Below, one piece after another: positions 23,913 through 32,760 of a stretch of 64,000 nucleotides of DNA (position 1 is its first letter; every line of letters begins with the position of its first letter). Position numbers and translations under genes: made by a program. Below the pieces are notes generated by a model. The model made no database searches, was not told the origin of the DNA, and saw only the letters and a list, made by a program, of their open reading frames with translations. This stretch comes from Streptomyces stelliscabiei (GTDB taxonomy: Bacteria; Actinomycetota; Actinomycetes; Streptomycetales; Streptomycetaceae): assembly GCF_014873495.1 (NCBI RefSeq), contig NZ_JADBGF010000001.1, positions 7,998,001 to 8,062,000 of the forward strand, written 5' to 3'.

Positions 23913-24824
23913 TTGCGCACCGAGTCCGAGATCGACGTCCTCGTGCTGGGCGGGGCGGGTGTCGACACCATCGTCTACGTGCCCGAGCTGCCGCTCCCGT
24001 TCGCCGACAGCCATCTGGTGCCGGCCATCGAGACCCGGGCGGGGCAGACCGGCGACTTCCTTTCGGTGGCCGCGCACAGCCTGGGCCTGCGGACCCACCA
24101 CCTCGACCTCCTCGGCGACGACCACGAGGGCGACCTGGTCCGCGCGCTGCACCGGGACCGCGGCATCCCGCTCACCGAAGGACCCCTGCCCGGCGGCACC
24201 CGGCGCGCGGTGAACCTGGTCGGCCCCGACGGCCGCCGCTGCTCGCTCTACGACGGCAGCCGGAGCCAGGAGGTGGACGAGCTGCCGCCCGACACGGTCC
24301 GGGCCCTGGCGGGGGTCAGCCGTCATGTCCACGTGTCCATCAGCCGGCCGTGCGCGGCCTCGCTGCCCCTGCTGAGCGCGCTGGGCGTGCCCGTCTCGAC
24401 CGACCTGCACGACTGGGACGGCGTCAACCCGTACCACGAGACGTTCGCCCACGCCGCCGACCTGGTCTTCCTGTCGGCGGCGGGGCTCGCGGACCCGGAG
24501 AGGACCATGCGCCGGATCACCGAGCGGGGACGCGCCCGCACCGTCGTCGCCACGGACGGGGCCCGGGGCGCGTACCACCTGGTCGACGGCGAACTGAGTC
24601 ACGTCCCGCCGGTGGCCCCGCCGACGCCGGTCGTGGACTCCAACGGCGCCGGGGACGCCTTCGCGGCGGGCTACCTCCTCGGCCGGCTCACCGGCGAACC
24701 GCCGAGCCGCTGTGGTCTCTTCGGCGCGATCGCGGGCGCCTACGCCTGCACCGTCCCCTCGACCCGCACCGACGCCATCGGCCGTGCGGACCTCCTCGCC
24801 CGAGCCGGGGGACCGGTTCGCTGA
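23913..24824 (+). CDS. PfkB/ribokinase-family carbohydrate kinase
   Basis: 303-aa sugar or nucleoside kinase. The N-terminal part reads VLVLGGAGVDTIVYVPELPL and AGQTGDFLSVAAHSLGL. The PfkB signature 2 at residues about 245-258, DSNGAGDAFAAGYLLG, contains the catalytic Asp and the anion hole. The start is TTG at 23913, preceded by CTGGAGGCACG; no ATG or GTG is better placed. It is a single gene convergent with a conservon GTPase gene, 28 nt away. Substrate not predictable. Confidence 0.9.
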   Translation: MRTESEIDVLVLGGAGVDTIVYVPELPLPFADSHLVPAIETRAGQTGDFLSVAAHSLGLRTHHLDLLGDDHEGDLVRALHRDRGIPLTEGPLPGGTRRAVNLVGPDGRRCSLYDGSRSQEVDELPPDTVRALAGVSRHVHVSISRPCAASLPLLSALGVPVSTDLHDWDGVNPYHETFAHAADLVFLSAAGLADPERTMRRITERGRARTVVATDGARGAYHLVDGELSHVPPVAPPTPVVDSNGAGDAFAAGYLLGRLTGEPPSRCGLFGAIAGAYACTVPSTRTDAIGRADLLARAGGPVR

Positions 24825-24852
24825 ACCCGGGCCCGGCTCCCCAGCCGGCCCC

Positions 24853-25455
24853 TCAGCCCGGCCGCAGGCCCGCCGCCACCAGCCGGGCCTCCATCTTCCG
24901 GCGGGCCGCCCCGAGCACGGCCAGCAGGAGTTCCCTGCTGGACTGGCGCTGGCGGACGTCGCAGAGAAGGACCGGCACGGTGGGCGCCAGGTCGAGCGCC
25001 TGGCGGACCTGCTCGACGTCGGCGTCGCGGCGGCCGTCGAAGCAGTTGACGCCGACCGCGAAGGGGATGGACCGCGACTCGAAGAAGTCGACCGCGGCGA
25101 AGGAGGCGTCGAGCCGCCGGGTGTCGGCGAGGACCACGGCTCCGAGGGCGCCGCTGCACAGGTCGTCCCACATGAACCAGAAACGGTCCTGGCCGGGCGT
25201 ACCGAAGAGATAGAGCACCAGTTCGGGGGAGACGGTGATGCGGCCGAAGTCCAGGGCGACGGTGGTCGAGGCCTTCTTCTCCACACCCCTGAGGTCGTCC
25301 ACCCGCCGGCCGGCCGCGCTGATGTGCTCCTCGGTCGCCAGCGGGGTCACCTCGCTGACCGCGCCGACCATGGTGGTCTTGCCGACCCCGAAGCCACCCG
25401 CGATGAGGATCTTCAGGGCGGTGGGTACGACGGTCTCGGAGCTGACGGACACCAT
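24853..25455 (-). CDS. Conservon GTPase (CvnD-type), partial conservon
   Basis: 200-aa Ras-like GTPase of the conservon class, thought to work with roadblock and DUF742 partners downstream of a membrane sensor kinase. G1 is GGFGVGKTT (20-28), G3 is LFGTPGQDRF, and the G4 position reads NCFD instead of NKxD. It follows a roadblock gene by 44 nt on the same strand. Neither a sensor kinase nor a DUF742 gene accompanies this pair, so the operon is incomplete compared with the two other conservons in the window. Confidence 0.93.
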   Translation of the reverse strand: MVSVSSETVVPTALKILIAGGFGVGKTTMVGAVSEVTPLATEEHISAAGRRVDDLRGVEKKASTTVALDFGRITVSPELVLYLFGTPGQDRFWFMWDDLCSGALGAVVLADTRRLDASFAAVDFFESRSIPFAVGVNCFDGRRDADVEQVRQALDLAPTVPVLLCDVRQRQSSRELLLAVLGAARRKMEARLVAAGLRPG

Positions 25456-25499
25456 CCATCACCCTTTCGACGAGTTCCGGGCCCGGCCGCAGCGGCGGC

Positions 25500-25928
25500 T
25501 CACGCGTCCTGCACGTAGTCGGACGGGGTCTCCGCACGGGGCGCGGCGCTCAGGTACTTGCCGACCTGCTTGACCAGGGTGCCCATCTCGAACGCCATCA
25601 TCCCGACGTCCACCTCCTCCGAGGCGATCGCGGCCAGCCGCGCGCCCCGGCCCGCGGCGGTGACGAAGAGGAACGCCCGCTCCATCTGGATGACCGTCTG
25701 CTGGACCTCACCGCCGTGGAAGTGGCGGGCCACACCACGGGCCAGGCTGTACATGCCCGAGCCGACCGCGGACAGATGCTCGGCGTCGTCGAACCGGATG
25801 TCCTTCGACTTGCCGATGAGGAGGCCGTCCCCGGACAGCACGATGGCGCAGCGGATCTCGGGTATGCGTTCCACGAGCCCGTCCAGCAGCCAGTCCAGTT
25901 GGGGACCGGTTCGTACCTGCTCTGTCAT
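25500..25928 (-). CDS. Roadblock/LC7 domain protein (CvnB-type)
   Basis: 142-aa roadblock/LC7 protein: LDWLLDGLVERIPEIRCAIV, LSGDGLLIGKSKDI, and VIQMERAFLFVTAAGRGARL. Such proteins act as GTPase regulators or scaffolds. The ATG at 25928 follows GAGGAA. It lies between a small unknown gene and the GTPase gene and is presumably co-transcribed with both. Confidence 0.93.
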   Translation of the reverse strand: MTEQVRTGPQLDWLLDGLVERIPEIRCAIVLSGDGLLIGKSKDIRFDDAEHLSAVGSGMYSLARGVARHFHGGEVQQTVIQMERAFLFVTAAGRGARLAAIASEEVDVGMMAFEMGTLVKQVGKYLSAAPRAETPSDYVQDA

Positions 25929-26002
25929 GTCGTGCGTGTTCCTCACGGTCGGTCGGCGCCGGGGTGGGCGCCGGTTCGTCGGGGCGCCCAGGGAAGCGCC
26001 CG

Positions 26003-26278
26003 TCAGGCGGCGTCGGGGCCGGGCCGTGGTGCCGGTCGGCCGTCGGTGCTGTCGGTGTCGTCCGGTCCGGCGAGCCGGGCGCGGTCCGAGCCGCGCCGGA
26101 TCGCCACCATGGCGCGCGCCATGGCGTCCGGGGAGAGGGTGTCGTCCGTGTCGTCGTGCGTTCCGTGGGCCTGGGCCTCGACGGTCCGGGGCGCGGAAGG
26201 GGTGCTCCGGGGCCGGCGGGGCAGGCTCTGGGGGAGGGGCGGGGCGGCGGCCTCGGTGCGGGGTGTGTCACCGCTCAT
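26003..26278 (-). CDS. Small Pro/Asp-rich protein at the head of a partial conservon
   Basis: 91-aa hypothetical protein (ATG at 26278), 74 nt upstream of the roadblock gene. It has no recognised domain: a Pro/Ser/Arg-rich first half, then THDDTDDTLSPDAMARAMVA and a Pro/Asp-rich tail. The position where a kinase or DUF742 gene would be expected makes it a possible operon member, but the ribosome binding site is weak and the composition is low-complexity. It may not be expressed. Confidence 0.45.
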   Translation of the reverse strand: MSGDTPRTEAAAPPLPQSLPRRPRSTPSAPRTVEAQAHGTHDDTDDTLSPDAMARAMVAIRRGSDRARLAGPDDTDSTDGRPAPRPGPDAA

Positions 26279-27054
26279 CGTGGCCACCGAGTCGTGTCGC
26301 GCGTGGCGCCGATGCGGGGGAGGGTGCCTGGCATCTGCTTCCTCGTACGACAGCGAACGTCCGATGGCGATGGGGGCGCCGAGAGCTGTCCGGCGGCCCC
26401 CGTGCTCCGGCTGGACACACCGTCGGCGATGTCAGCGGGCGGACGGAACGGTATCAGGACCCGAGCCCCGTCGTCAGCATCCGCCGGACCGTGACTTGGC
26501 GTCAACTCGGCGCCCGACACCGCTGATTGACGGCGCCCTCGGGGTCGGCCGGGGCGGGCTCGGGGAGGTCGGGCGGAGCCGCCGCTTCCGGAGGCTGCGC
26601 CGAATGAATACTTGTCGACACGGCAGAGCCGCCGAATCGGCACGGTCCGGCCACATTCGTCACCTGCGGAGGTGGCTTGAAATGTGTGGCACCCTGATCA
26701 AACCTGCCCGGACGGCGTGTCAGTTTGGTATTTGGGGGTGCACAGCGTGGAGGGAAGGCCTGTCTCGGCGGCTGTGCCTGGTGGTCTGGTCGGCGCGTGC
26801 CCGAGTTCGGGTCGGGGCAGCCGTGCAAGTTCGGCTTGGAAAGTATCAAAATGTGGACAACATCCCTTTCCTGTCTCACATTTACGTTCAGATTTCAACG
26901 GTCAATCTTTCGGCCAAACCCTCTAAACGATCTTGGCGTTAGAGGTTGATTTGTAGACCATGTTGCAGGTCGGCCCGTCTCCCACCGGAACCACGGCTGA
27001 CGCACAGCCACCGCGTCTCCCCCGGGCGCGGGGTAACGCTCAGAAGGGCACGGC
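26279..27054. promoter_or_regulatory. Divergent gene-free region, AT-rich in its right half
   Basis: 776 nt between the partial conservon and the acyl-CoA dehydrogenase gene. Bases 26820-26960 are strikingly AT-rich for this genome and contain runs such as AAAGTATCAAAATGTGG. No open frame here has a convincing ribosome binding site or domain. The length and composition suggest a complex regulatory region serving both directions. Confidence 0.5.
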
Positions 27055-28296
27055 GTGGAACACGTCTTCACCACCCAGGACCACGAGGATCTACGGCAGC
27101 GCGTACGGGAGTTCGCCGAGCGTGTGGTACGCCCGCTGATACCCGAGATGGAGGCCTCCCGCACCGCACTGGTGGGGCTCTCCCGGCAGATCGCCCAACA
27201 GGGCTGGATCGGCGCCACGATCGACCCGGTCTACGGCGGCATGGGCGCGGGCCACCTCGCCAAGACCGTCATCATCGAGGAACTGTCCCGTGTCAGCGGC
27301 GCGATGGGGGCCATGGTCCAGGCCTCCCAGCTGGGTGTCGCGAAGATCGTCCACTTCGGCGACGACAGCCAGAAGAGGCACTGGCTGCCGAGGATCGCCG
27401 CGGGGGACGTGCTGCCGACCATCGCGGTCACCGAGCCGGGGTCGGGGGGCCATGTGGCCGGCATGGAGAGCAGCGCGGTCCGGGACGGCGACGACTACAT
27501 CCTCAACGGCCGCAAGATCTTCGTGGGCAACAGCCATGTGGGTGACGTGCACGGTGTCGTGGTCCGCACCGGTCCGGGCTCCCAGGGCATGACGGCGTTC
27601 CTCGTCGAGTCCGACCGGCCCGGCTTCTCCCTCGCCGAACAGGTGCCCTCCATGGGGCTGCACGGGTTCAGCTTCGGGGAACTCGTCTTCGACAACTGCC
27701 GGGTGCCGGCCGCCAACCGCCTCGGCGAGGAGGGCGAGGGACTGGCCGTCGCCTACTCCTCGTCGGTCCTCTACGGCCGTCTCAACCTGACGGCGGTGTC
27801 CCTGGGCATCCACCAGGCGGTGTTCGAGGAGACCGCCCGGTACTGCGGCGAGACGCAGCGCTACGGAAAGCCGCTGGGGCACCTGCCCAACATCAAGATC
27901 GAGCTGGGGCGCATGCTGCAACGCCTCACCCTCGCGCGGCAGAGCGCCTATCTCGCCGCGCATCTGCTGGACCAGGGGCGGCCCTGCGACATCGAGCTGA
28001 TGTCCGCGAAACTCTTCAACGTCGAGTCGTCCATCGAGTCCGCCCAGGCGTCGGTCAAGATGCACGCGGCCTGCGGCCTGTTCACCGACCGCCCGTTGGA
28101 GCGCTACCTGCGCGACGCCTTCCACATCTACGCCCCCGCCGGCACGTCGGAGATCCAGGGCCTGAGACTGGGTGAGTTCGCCCTCGGCGAGAACAAGGGC
28201 CAGTGGTCCGAACGCCTCGCCGACCTGGTCCGCACCCCGCCGGCGGAGTCACGAGAGCCGGCACCGGACCCGGTCCCGGTCGGCGAACTGGTCTGA
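27055..28296 (+). CDS. Acyl-CoA dehydrogenase family protein lacking the usual catalytic Glu
   Basis: 413-aa flavoprotein of the acyl-CoA dehydrogenase fold with N-terminal alpha domain, middle beta domain (TIAVTEPGSGGHVAGMESSA) and C-terminal alpha domain. FAD and subunit contacts are seen in RYGKPLGHLPNIKI and GTSEIQGLRLGE. The catalytic Glu of the MCAD type would precede GTSEIQ but is Ala362; the alternative position used by isovaleryl-CoA dehydrogenase (E in ERLVL) is Gly241 in GRLNL. The chemistry may therefore differ. GTG start at 27055 with AGAAGGG upstream. Stand-alone gene inside the conservon island. Confidence 0.88.
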   Translation: MEHVFTTQDHEDLRQRVREFAERVVRPLIPEMEASRTALVGLSRQIAQQGWIGATIDPVYGGMGAGHLAKTVIIEELSRVSGAMGAMVQASQLGVAKIVHFGDDSQKRHWLPRIAAGDVLPTIAVTEPGSGGHVAGMESSAVRDGDDYILNGRKIFVGNSHVGDVHGVVVRTGPGSQGMTAFLVESDRPGFSLAEQVPSMGLHGFSFGELVFDNCRVPAANRLGEEGEGLAVAYSSSVLYGRLNLTAVSLGIHQAVFEETARYCGETQRYGKPLGHLPNIKIELGRMLQRLTLARQSAYLAAHLLDQGRPCDIELMSAKLFNVESSIESAQASVKMHAACGLFTDRPLERYLRDAFHIYAPAGTSEIQGLRLGEFALGENKGQWSERLADLVRTPPAESREPAPDPVPVGELV

Positions 28297-28943
28297 CTCC
28301 CGCCACCGGAGCCGACCCCTGCGTCAGGCCGCCGCCGACGCGGGGGTGGCTCCTCGCGCCCCCGCGCGAACGCCCGAGGGCGCCCCGGCACACCACGAGA
28401 CCCGGTCGGCGCACCACCTGCCGTCGGCCGCATGGTGGACGAAACGGGCCCGACTGCCGGGGCGCTCGCGCGGCGCGCCCCGGTCCGATGCGCCGGACGG
28501 GCCGGCCCTGCGTCGGACGGGGGCGCGCGCACCCGCGACCGTTCGACCGGTGAGCGGCGGTCGGGCGCCTCTCGGACGGGGTGTCGGGCGCGGCCCGGCG
28601 GGCGGGTGCGCGGGGCTCGGTTCGACCGGTCGGCGCTGCTCGTGCGGTGTGCGCGGGTCCGGCGGGCTTTCGCTGGTGGGGTGCGGGGCGGCGTAGCCGG
28701 CGGCCGGTGGGCCCTGGGGTCGGGCGTACATCCATGAGGGTCCGGACCGGGTGCCGTCGAACGTGCCGTCGGCCCTCGTGCGTGCCTCGACCTCGGTCGT
28801 GCCCGGGGTCTCCGCAGCGCCCGGCCCCCATGTCGCGTCCGGGACGGAGAAACCGCGGACACGATGGCGTGTCCGCGGCTTTCGTCGGGGCGGGTGGTCG
28901 GCGGTCCGGACTGTCTCGACCCGGTGGGACCGCCGGCCGGGGT
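28297..28943. other. Gene-free stretch, 647 nt
   Basis: Between the acyl-CoA dehydrogenase stop and the GAF gene stop (convergent genes). Several long open frames exist on both strands, but all are Arg/Pro/Gly-rich and lack ribosome binding sites, as expected by chance at this G+C. Apart from the hairpin at 28853 I recognise nothing. Confidence 0.55.
28853..28878 (-). terminator. Terminator of the GAF/conservon operon
   Basis: Perfect 11-bp arms CCGCGGACACG and CGTGTCCGCGG around an ATGG loop. Read leftward the stem is followed by TTTCTCC, so it most likely ends the leftward operon that finishes at 28944. It may work in both directions. Confidence 0.75.
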
Positions 28944-29528
28944 TCAGCGGCCGGCGGCGATGGCGTGGATCTGGTCGGACATCTCCTGGGCCATGTGCTT
29001 GATGATCTCCAGCCGCTGCCGGCCCCAGGTGCGGGAGTCGGTGTCGACGACGCAGATCGTGCCGAGGTTGATCCCCGCCAGGGTGTCGACCAGTGGCGCG
29101 CCCATGTAGGAGCGGATGCCGATCTCGTCCACGACCGGGTTGCCCGCGAACCGCGGGTAGTCGCAGACGTCGTCGAGCACCAGCGCCGCGGTCCGCTTGA
29201 CGGTGTGCGGGCAGAAGCCGTGGTCCAGGCGCATCTCCCGGCTCATCGAGCTCTCGCTCACCAGCCCCTGCGCGATGTTCACGGGTCCGGCGTCCGGCGT
29301 GTAGAGCCCGGCGAAGAACTGGCGCTTGTCGTCGACGAAGTTGACCATCGCGTACGGCGCGTCCAGCTCCAGGGCCAGCCGGCGAGCGAACGCGTCGAAC
29401 TCCGCCCGGGGGGTGTTGGCGAGCCCCAACTGGGCGAGCCTGGCGGCGCGTTGCGGGCCGCCCGGATCCTCGGGGGTGAGGAGCAGGCGGTCGAGCGGTG
29501 GCTCATAGGAGGAATAGGGGCTGTTCAT
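28944..29528 (-). CDS. GAF domain protein
   Basis: 194-aa protein made almost entirely of a GAF domain (residues 40-190: ALELDAPYAMVNFVDDKRQF, FAGNPVVDEIGIRSYMGAPL, GTICVVDTDSRTW). The Cys in HGFCPHTV is at the place where some GAF domains carry ligands. It is the last gene of a leftward conservon, 39 nt after the GTPase gene. As a sensor-only protein it may feed a small-molecule signal into the GTPase module. ATG at 29528. Confidence 0.88.
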   Translation of the reverse strand: MNSPYSSYEPPLDRLLLTPEDPGGPQRAARLAQLGLANTPRAEFDAFARRLALELDAPYAMVNFVDDKRQFFAGLYTPDAGPVNIAQGLVSESSMSREMRLDHGFCPHTVKRTAALVLDDVCDYPRFAGNPVVDEIGIRSYMGAPLVDTLAGINLGTICVVDTDSRTWGRQRLEIIKHMAQEMSDQIHAIAAGR

Positions 29529-29567
29529 CGGAACTCCGTTCGAGGTCGGCCGAGTCGGGGGGAAGGA

Positions 29568-30170
29568 TCAACGGAGCACGGGTGGCTCGTACGTCGCCAC
29601 GCCGGGTGTCATGCCGAGCAGATGCTGCACGAGTTCGACGAGCACACCCGTACCGGAGCTGCAGTGCCGGGCGTCGCAGAACACGATCGGCGCGTTGGAC
29701 TTCAGGCCGATGGCGTCGCGTACCTCCTCGACGGAGTACTGGTACGCCCCGTCGAACTCGTTCACTCCCACGACGAACGGGATGCCGCGCACCTCGAAGA
29801 AGTCCACCGCGGGGAAGCACGCGTCGAGCCTGCGGGTGTCGGCGAGCACCACCGCACCCAGTGCCCCGTCGGACAGCTCGTCCCACATGAACCAGAACCG
29901 TTCCTGCCCGGGGGTGCCGAACAGATACAGGACGTGCTCCGAGTCGAGGGTGATCCGCCCGAAGTCCATGGCCACGGTGGTGGTGTACTTCTCCTCCACC
30001 CCGTCGAGACTGTCGGTGCGGACACTGGCCGTGGTGATGACCTCCTCGGTGCTCAGCGGAGCGATCTCGCTGACCGCCCCCACGAAGGTCGTCTTGCCCA
30101 CCCCGAACCCTCCCGCCACCAGGATCTTCAGGGCGGTCGGGAAGGGGTCAGAGCCGTGCGCGTAGGCCAT
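29568..30170 (-). CDS. Conservon GTPase (CvnD-type)
   Basis: 200-aa Ras-like GTPase: G1 GGFGVGKTT, switch II LFGTPGQERF, and NEFD at the G4 position. Close in sequence to the GTPase of the partial conservon at 24853. The ATG at 30170 lies 23 nt inside the DUF742 gene, the overlap typical of conservons. It probably cycles in response to the membrane kinase encoded at the head of the operon. Confidence 0.95.
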   Translation of the reverse strand: MAYAHGSDPFPTALKILVAGGFGVGKTTFVGAVSEIAPLSTEEVITTASVRTDSLDGVEEKYTTTVAMDFGRITLDSEHVLYLFGTPGQERFWFMWDELSDGALGAVVLADTRRLDACFPAVDFFEVRGIPFVVGVNEFDGAYQYSVEEVRDAIGLKSNAPIVFCDARHCSSGTGVLVELVQHLLGMTPGVATYEPPVLR

Positions 30171-30525
30171 TGAGCACCGCCTCCAAAACATTTCGGTTGG
30201 CGGCGGAGGCCGCCTCGACCGCACGGGGCGCCCGTGCGGTGAGCGCCTCGTGCTGCACCAGGTCGGACAACAGGACTTTGGTGACGGCGATCGGGAGGTT
30301 CATCCGCGCGGCGACCTCGACCACCGGCACCGGCCTGAGGCACAGGCCGAGCACCAGGTCGTGGTCGGGGCCGAGGTCGGCGGCCGGCCGGACGCCGGTG
30401 GCCATCACCAGGGTGAGCAGGTCGAACGACGTCGAGGGTCGAGTGCGCCCGTTGCTGACGGTGAACGGCCGGACTAACCGTCCGGCCTCCTCGTCCAGGA
30501 ACAGCTCGTCCGTCATTCGCGTCAC
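30148..30525 (-). CDS. DUF742 protein (CvnC-type)
   Basis: 125-aa DUF742 protein: AGRLVRPFTVSNGRTRP, then a winged-helix-like part (PVPVVEVAARMNLPIAVTKV, LLSDLVQHEAL) and the conserved C-terminus EAVLNGLRARL. Its GTG start at 30525 overlaps the roadblock stop as GTGA. Third gene of the conservon; its biochemical role is unknown. Confidence 0.93.
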   Translation of the reverse strand: MTRMTDELFLDEEAGRLVRPFTVSNGRTRPSTSFDLLTLVMATGVRPAADLGPDHDLVLGLCLRPVPVVEVAARMNLPIAVTKVLLSDLVQHEALTARAPRAVEAASAANRNVLEAVLNGLRARL

Positions 30526-30956
30526 ATCCCCGCGCCGGACGGCGCGTTGGGCCGGCGGGCAGGCGTGGCGAGGAACGGCTGCACGGCCCGGATCAGCATG
30601 CCCATCTCGTAGCCGAGCGTCTCGGTGTGCGTGGTCGCGTCCGCGGTGACCGCCAGCACGGCGCCGTGGCCCGCCGAGGCCACGATGAGGATGCCGTTGT
30701 GCAGTTCCACGATGACCTGCCGGACGGTGCCGCCGTTGCCCAGCACCCTGTCGTGACCGAAGGAACGGCCCAGGGAGTTGAGCCCGGAGGATATCGCCGC
30801 CAGCCGGTCGGCGTCGTCGGCGCTCAGGTCGACGTGTGCCTTGCTCAAGCCGTCGGACGACAGCAGCAGCACCTGCCGGGTGCCGGGCACGGTCTTCTTG
30901 AGGTTCTCCAGCAGCCAGTCGATGTTCTGTCCGGTGGGGTGGCTATCGCTCACCAT
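30522..30956 (-). CDS. Roadblock/LC7 domain protein (CvnB-type)
   Basis: 144-aa roadblock protein: IDWLLENLKKTVPGTRQVLL, LSSDGLSKAHVDLS, and IVELHNGILIVASAGHGAVL. The ATG at 30956 lies 14 nt inside the kinase gene, and its stop overlaps the DUF742 start, so the operon is tightly coupled. Confidence 0.95.
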   Translation of the reverse strand: MVSDSHPTGQNIDWLLENLKKTVPGTRQVLLLSSDGLSKAHVDLSADDADRLAAISSGLNSLGRSFGHDRVLGNGGTVRQVIVELHNGILIVASAGHGAVLAVTADATTHTETLGYEMGMLIRAVQPFLATPARRPNAPSGAGM

Positions 30957-32760
30957 GGTGGGGTTCTTCTCCTTGCGGTCGGGGCGGGGCCCAGCGCGCG
31001 TCGTCGACGGGGATCGCGTCGGAGGTCGCGCCGGCGAGACCGAAGCCTCGGTTGATTCCGGCCAGGAGGCCGGGACTGAAGGTGAGGTCCTGCTCGTGGG
31101 TCTCGGGACGCGGCGGGGGCCCCTGACGCAGCTCGGGCGCCAGGTGCTCCATCGCCCGGCGCTTGGGCAGTACGGGACGGGCGGGCCCGCCGGACCCGTG
31201 GGGGGCGGCGCCCGGACGCTCGTAGCCCGACGAGGGCCGGTACTCGGAGCGTACGTCGGAGACGGGCTGCGCCCGCTCGTGCCGGGCGGCCGCCGGGGGC
31301 GGCACGGGGGCGGCCGGCCGCTGCGGCACACCGGCCGGGGGACCGGCGTGGGCGGACGGGGCGGGCATCGGGCGACCCGCGTGCGACGGTACGGCGCCGG
31401 GCGGCGTCGCGTGGGACCGGGCGTCCCAGGCGGGCCCGGACGGCTGGCCCGGGTGCGGTGCGGCCGGACGCGCCTGGACCGGTGTCTGCACGGGTGCCTG
31501 GACGGGCGCCTGGACGGGTATCTGCCCCTCCTCCTCGCCCAGCAGCCCCTGCGGGAGCACCAGGATGGCCTGGACGCCGCCGTAGATGTTGCCCTGCAGC
31601 TGGACCGCGATGCCGTGCCTGCGGGCCAGGGAGGAGACCACGAACAGTCCGATCCGGCCGTCGGCGAGCAGCTTGGCGACGTCGATGCGGGCCGGGTCGG
31701 CGAGCAGCGTGTTGATCCGCTCCTGGTCCTCCTGGGGGATGCCGAGGCCGCGGTCCTCGACCTCGATGGCGATGCCGGCGGTCACCCGGCGGGAGCGCAG
31801 GAGGATCTGGGTGTCCGGGTGCGAGAACATGGTGGCGTTCTCGACCAGTTCGGCCAGCAGGTGGATGACGTCGGCGACCGCGTGGCCGCGCAGGGTGCCC
31901 TCGATGGGCGGCACCAGCTTGACGCGGGAGTACTGCTCGACCTCGGCGATGGAGGACCGCAGCACCTCGGTCAGGGTCACCGGGTTGGTCCACTGGCGGC
32001 GGGAGATCGCGCCGCCGAGCACCGCGAGGTTCTCCGCGTGCCGGCGTATTCGGGTCGCCAGGTGGTCGATGCCGAAGATGCGCCGGAGCAGGTCCGGGTC
32101 CTCGACCTGGTTCTCCAGATCGTCCAGCTCACGGATGGTGCGGTGGACGAGCGACTGCAGCCGGCGGGCCAGGTTGACGAAGACCTCGACCTTGTCGCTG
32201 TTGTCGTCGGAGGCGGACTGGAAGTAGCTCGCCGCCCAGACGAGGGCCTCCCGGGCGCGGTGCTGGGCCTCGGTGACCTCGTACTCCAGCTTCTGGTACG
32301 GGTCCTCGGCGCGCGACGCCTGGTAGGCGAAGCCGCGCGAGAGCAGGGACTCGCCCCGCTTGAGCCGGGTCAGGTCCTCGTCGAGGGCCCAGTTGCCGGT
32401 CGTGATGGTCTGCCGCAGCTTCTCGGCCCGCTTCGCGTCCGACCTGGCCCGTGACCTGGCCGCCATCACGGCACCGGCCAGACAGCCGCACCCGAGGACC
32501 GCGCCGCTCGCCAGCACACTCCAGGTGGCGGCGTCGGCGGTGCCCTCCTGCAGCCGCAGGACCGTGCCCGTGACGGCGGTGGATATTCCGGCCATGAAGG
32601 CGGCGGGGAGGACGGCGAGGCGGGTCAACCGTGGCTGGGTGGCGGAGGAGTTCGCGGAATCCGACGCCCCGGTCTTTCCGTGCCGGTGACGAGACGGGGG
32701 GGCCGTCGTGTCCGGCCGACCGTGTTGCGGGGTCGTGGCGAAGGGCGGGGGTTCAGGCAT
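30943..32760 (-). CDS. Conservon sensor histidine kinase-like protein (CvnA-type)
   Basis: 605-aa membrane protein. Two hydrophobic segments (about residues 50-70 and 80-102) lie close together, so the large extracellular nitrate-sensor domain of longer CvnA proteins is missing. A helical segment follows, then a GHKL ATPase domain with N box LLAELVENATMFSHPDT and G1 box VEDRGLGIPQ. No clear phospho-acceptor H-box is visible. The C-terminal 200 residues are Pro/Ala-rich with QAPVQAPVQ-type repeats and look disordered. ATG at 32760, preceded by GAGAGGAC. First gene of the conservon ending at 28944. Confidence 0.92.
   Translation of the reverse strand: MPEPPPFATTPQHGRPDTTAPPSRHRHGKTGASDSANSSATQPRLTRLAVLPAAFMAGISTAVTGTVLRLQEGTADAATWSVLASGAVLGCGCLAGAVMAARSRARSDAKRAEKLRQTITTGNWALDEDLTRLKRGESLLSRGFAYQASRAEDPYQKLEYEVTEAQHRAREALVWAASYFQSASDDNSDKVEVFVNLARRLQSLVHRTIRELDDLENQVEDPDLLRRIFGIDHLATRIRRHAENLAVLGGAISRRQWTNPVTLTEVLRSSIAEVEQYSRVKLVPPIEGTLRGHAVADVIHLLAELVENATMFSHPDTQILLRSRRVTAGIAIEVEDRGLGIPQEDQERINTLLADPARIDVAKLLADGRIGLFVVSSLARRHGIAVQLQGNIYGGVQAILVLPQGLLGEEEGQIPVQAPVQAPVQTPVQARPAAPHPGQPSGPAWDARSHATPPGAVPSHAGRPMPAPSAHAGPPAGVPQRPAAPVPPPAAARHERAQPVSDVRSEYRPSSGYERPGAAPHGSGGPARPVLPKRRAMEHLAPELRQGPPPRPETHEQDLTFSPGLLAGINRGFGLAGATSDAIPVDDARWAPPRPQGEEPHHGER

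Noticed and set aside
28128..28862. Leftward 244-codon frame and rightward 174-codon frame in the stretch after the acyl-CoA dehydrogenase gene.
   Set aside because: Both are Arg/Pro/Gly-rich with no domain or start signal; the leftward one overlaps the dehydrogenase end and the terminator hairpin.
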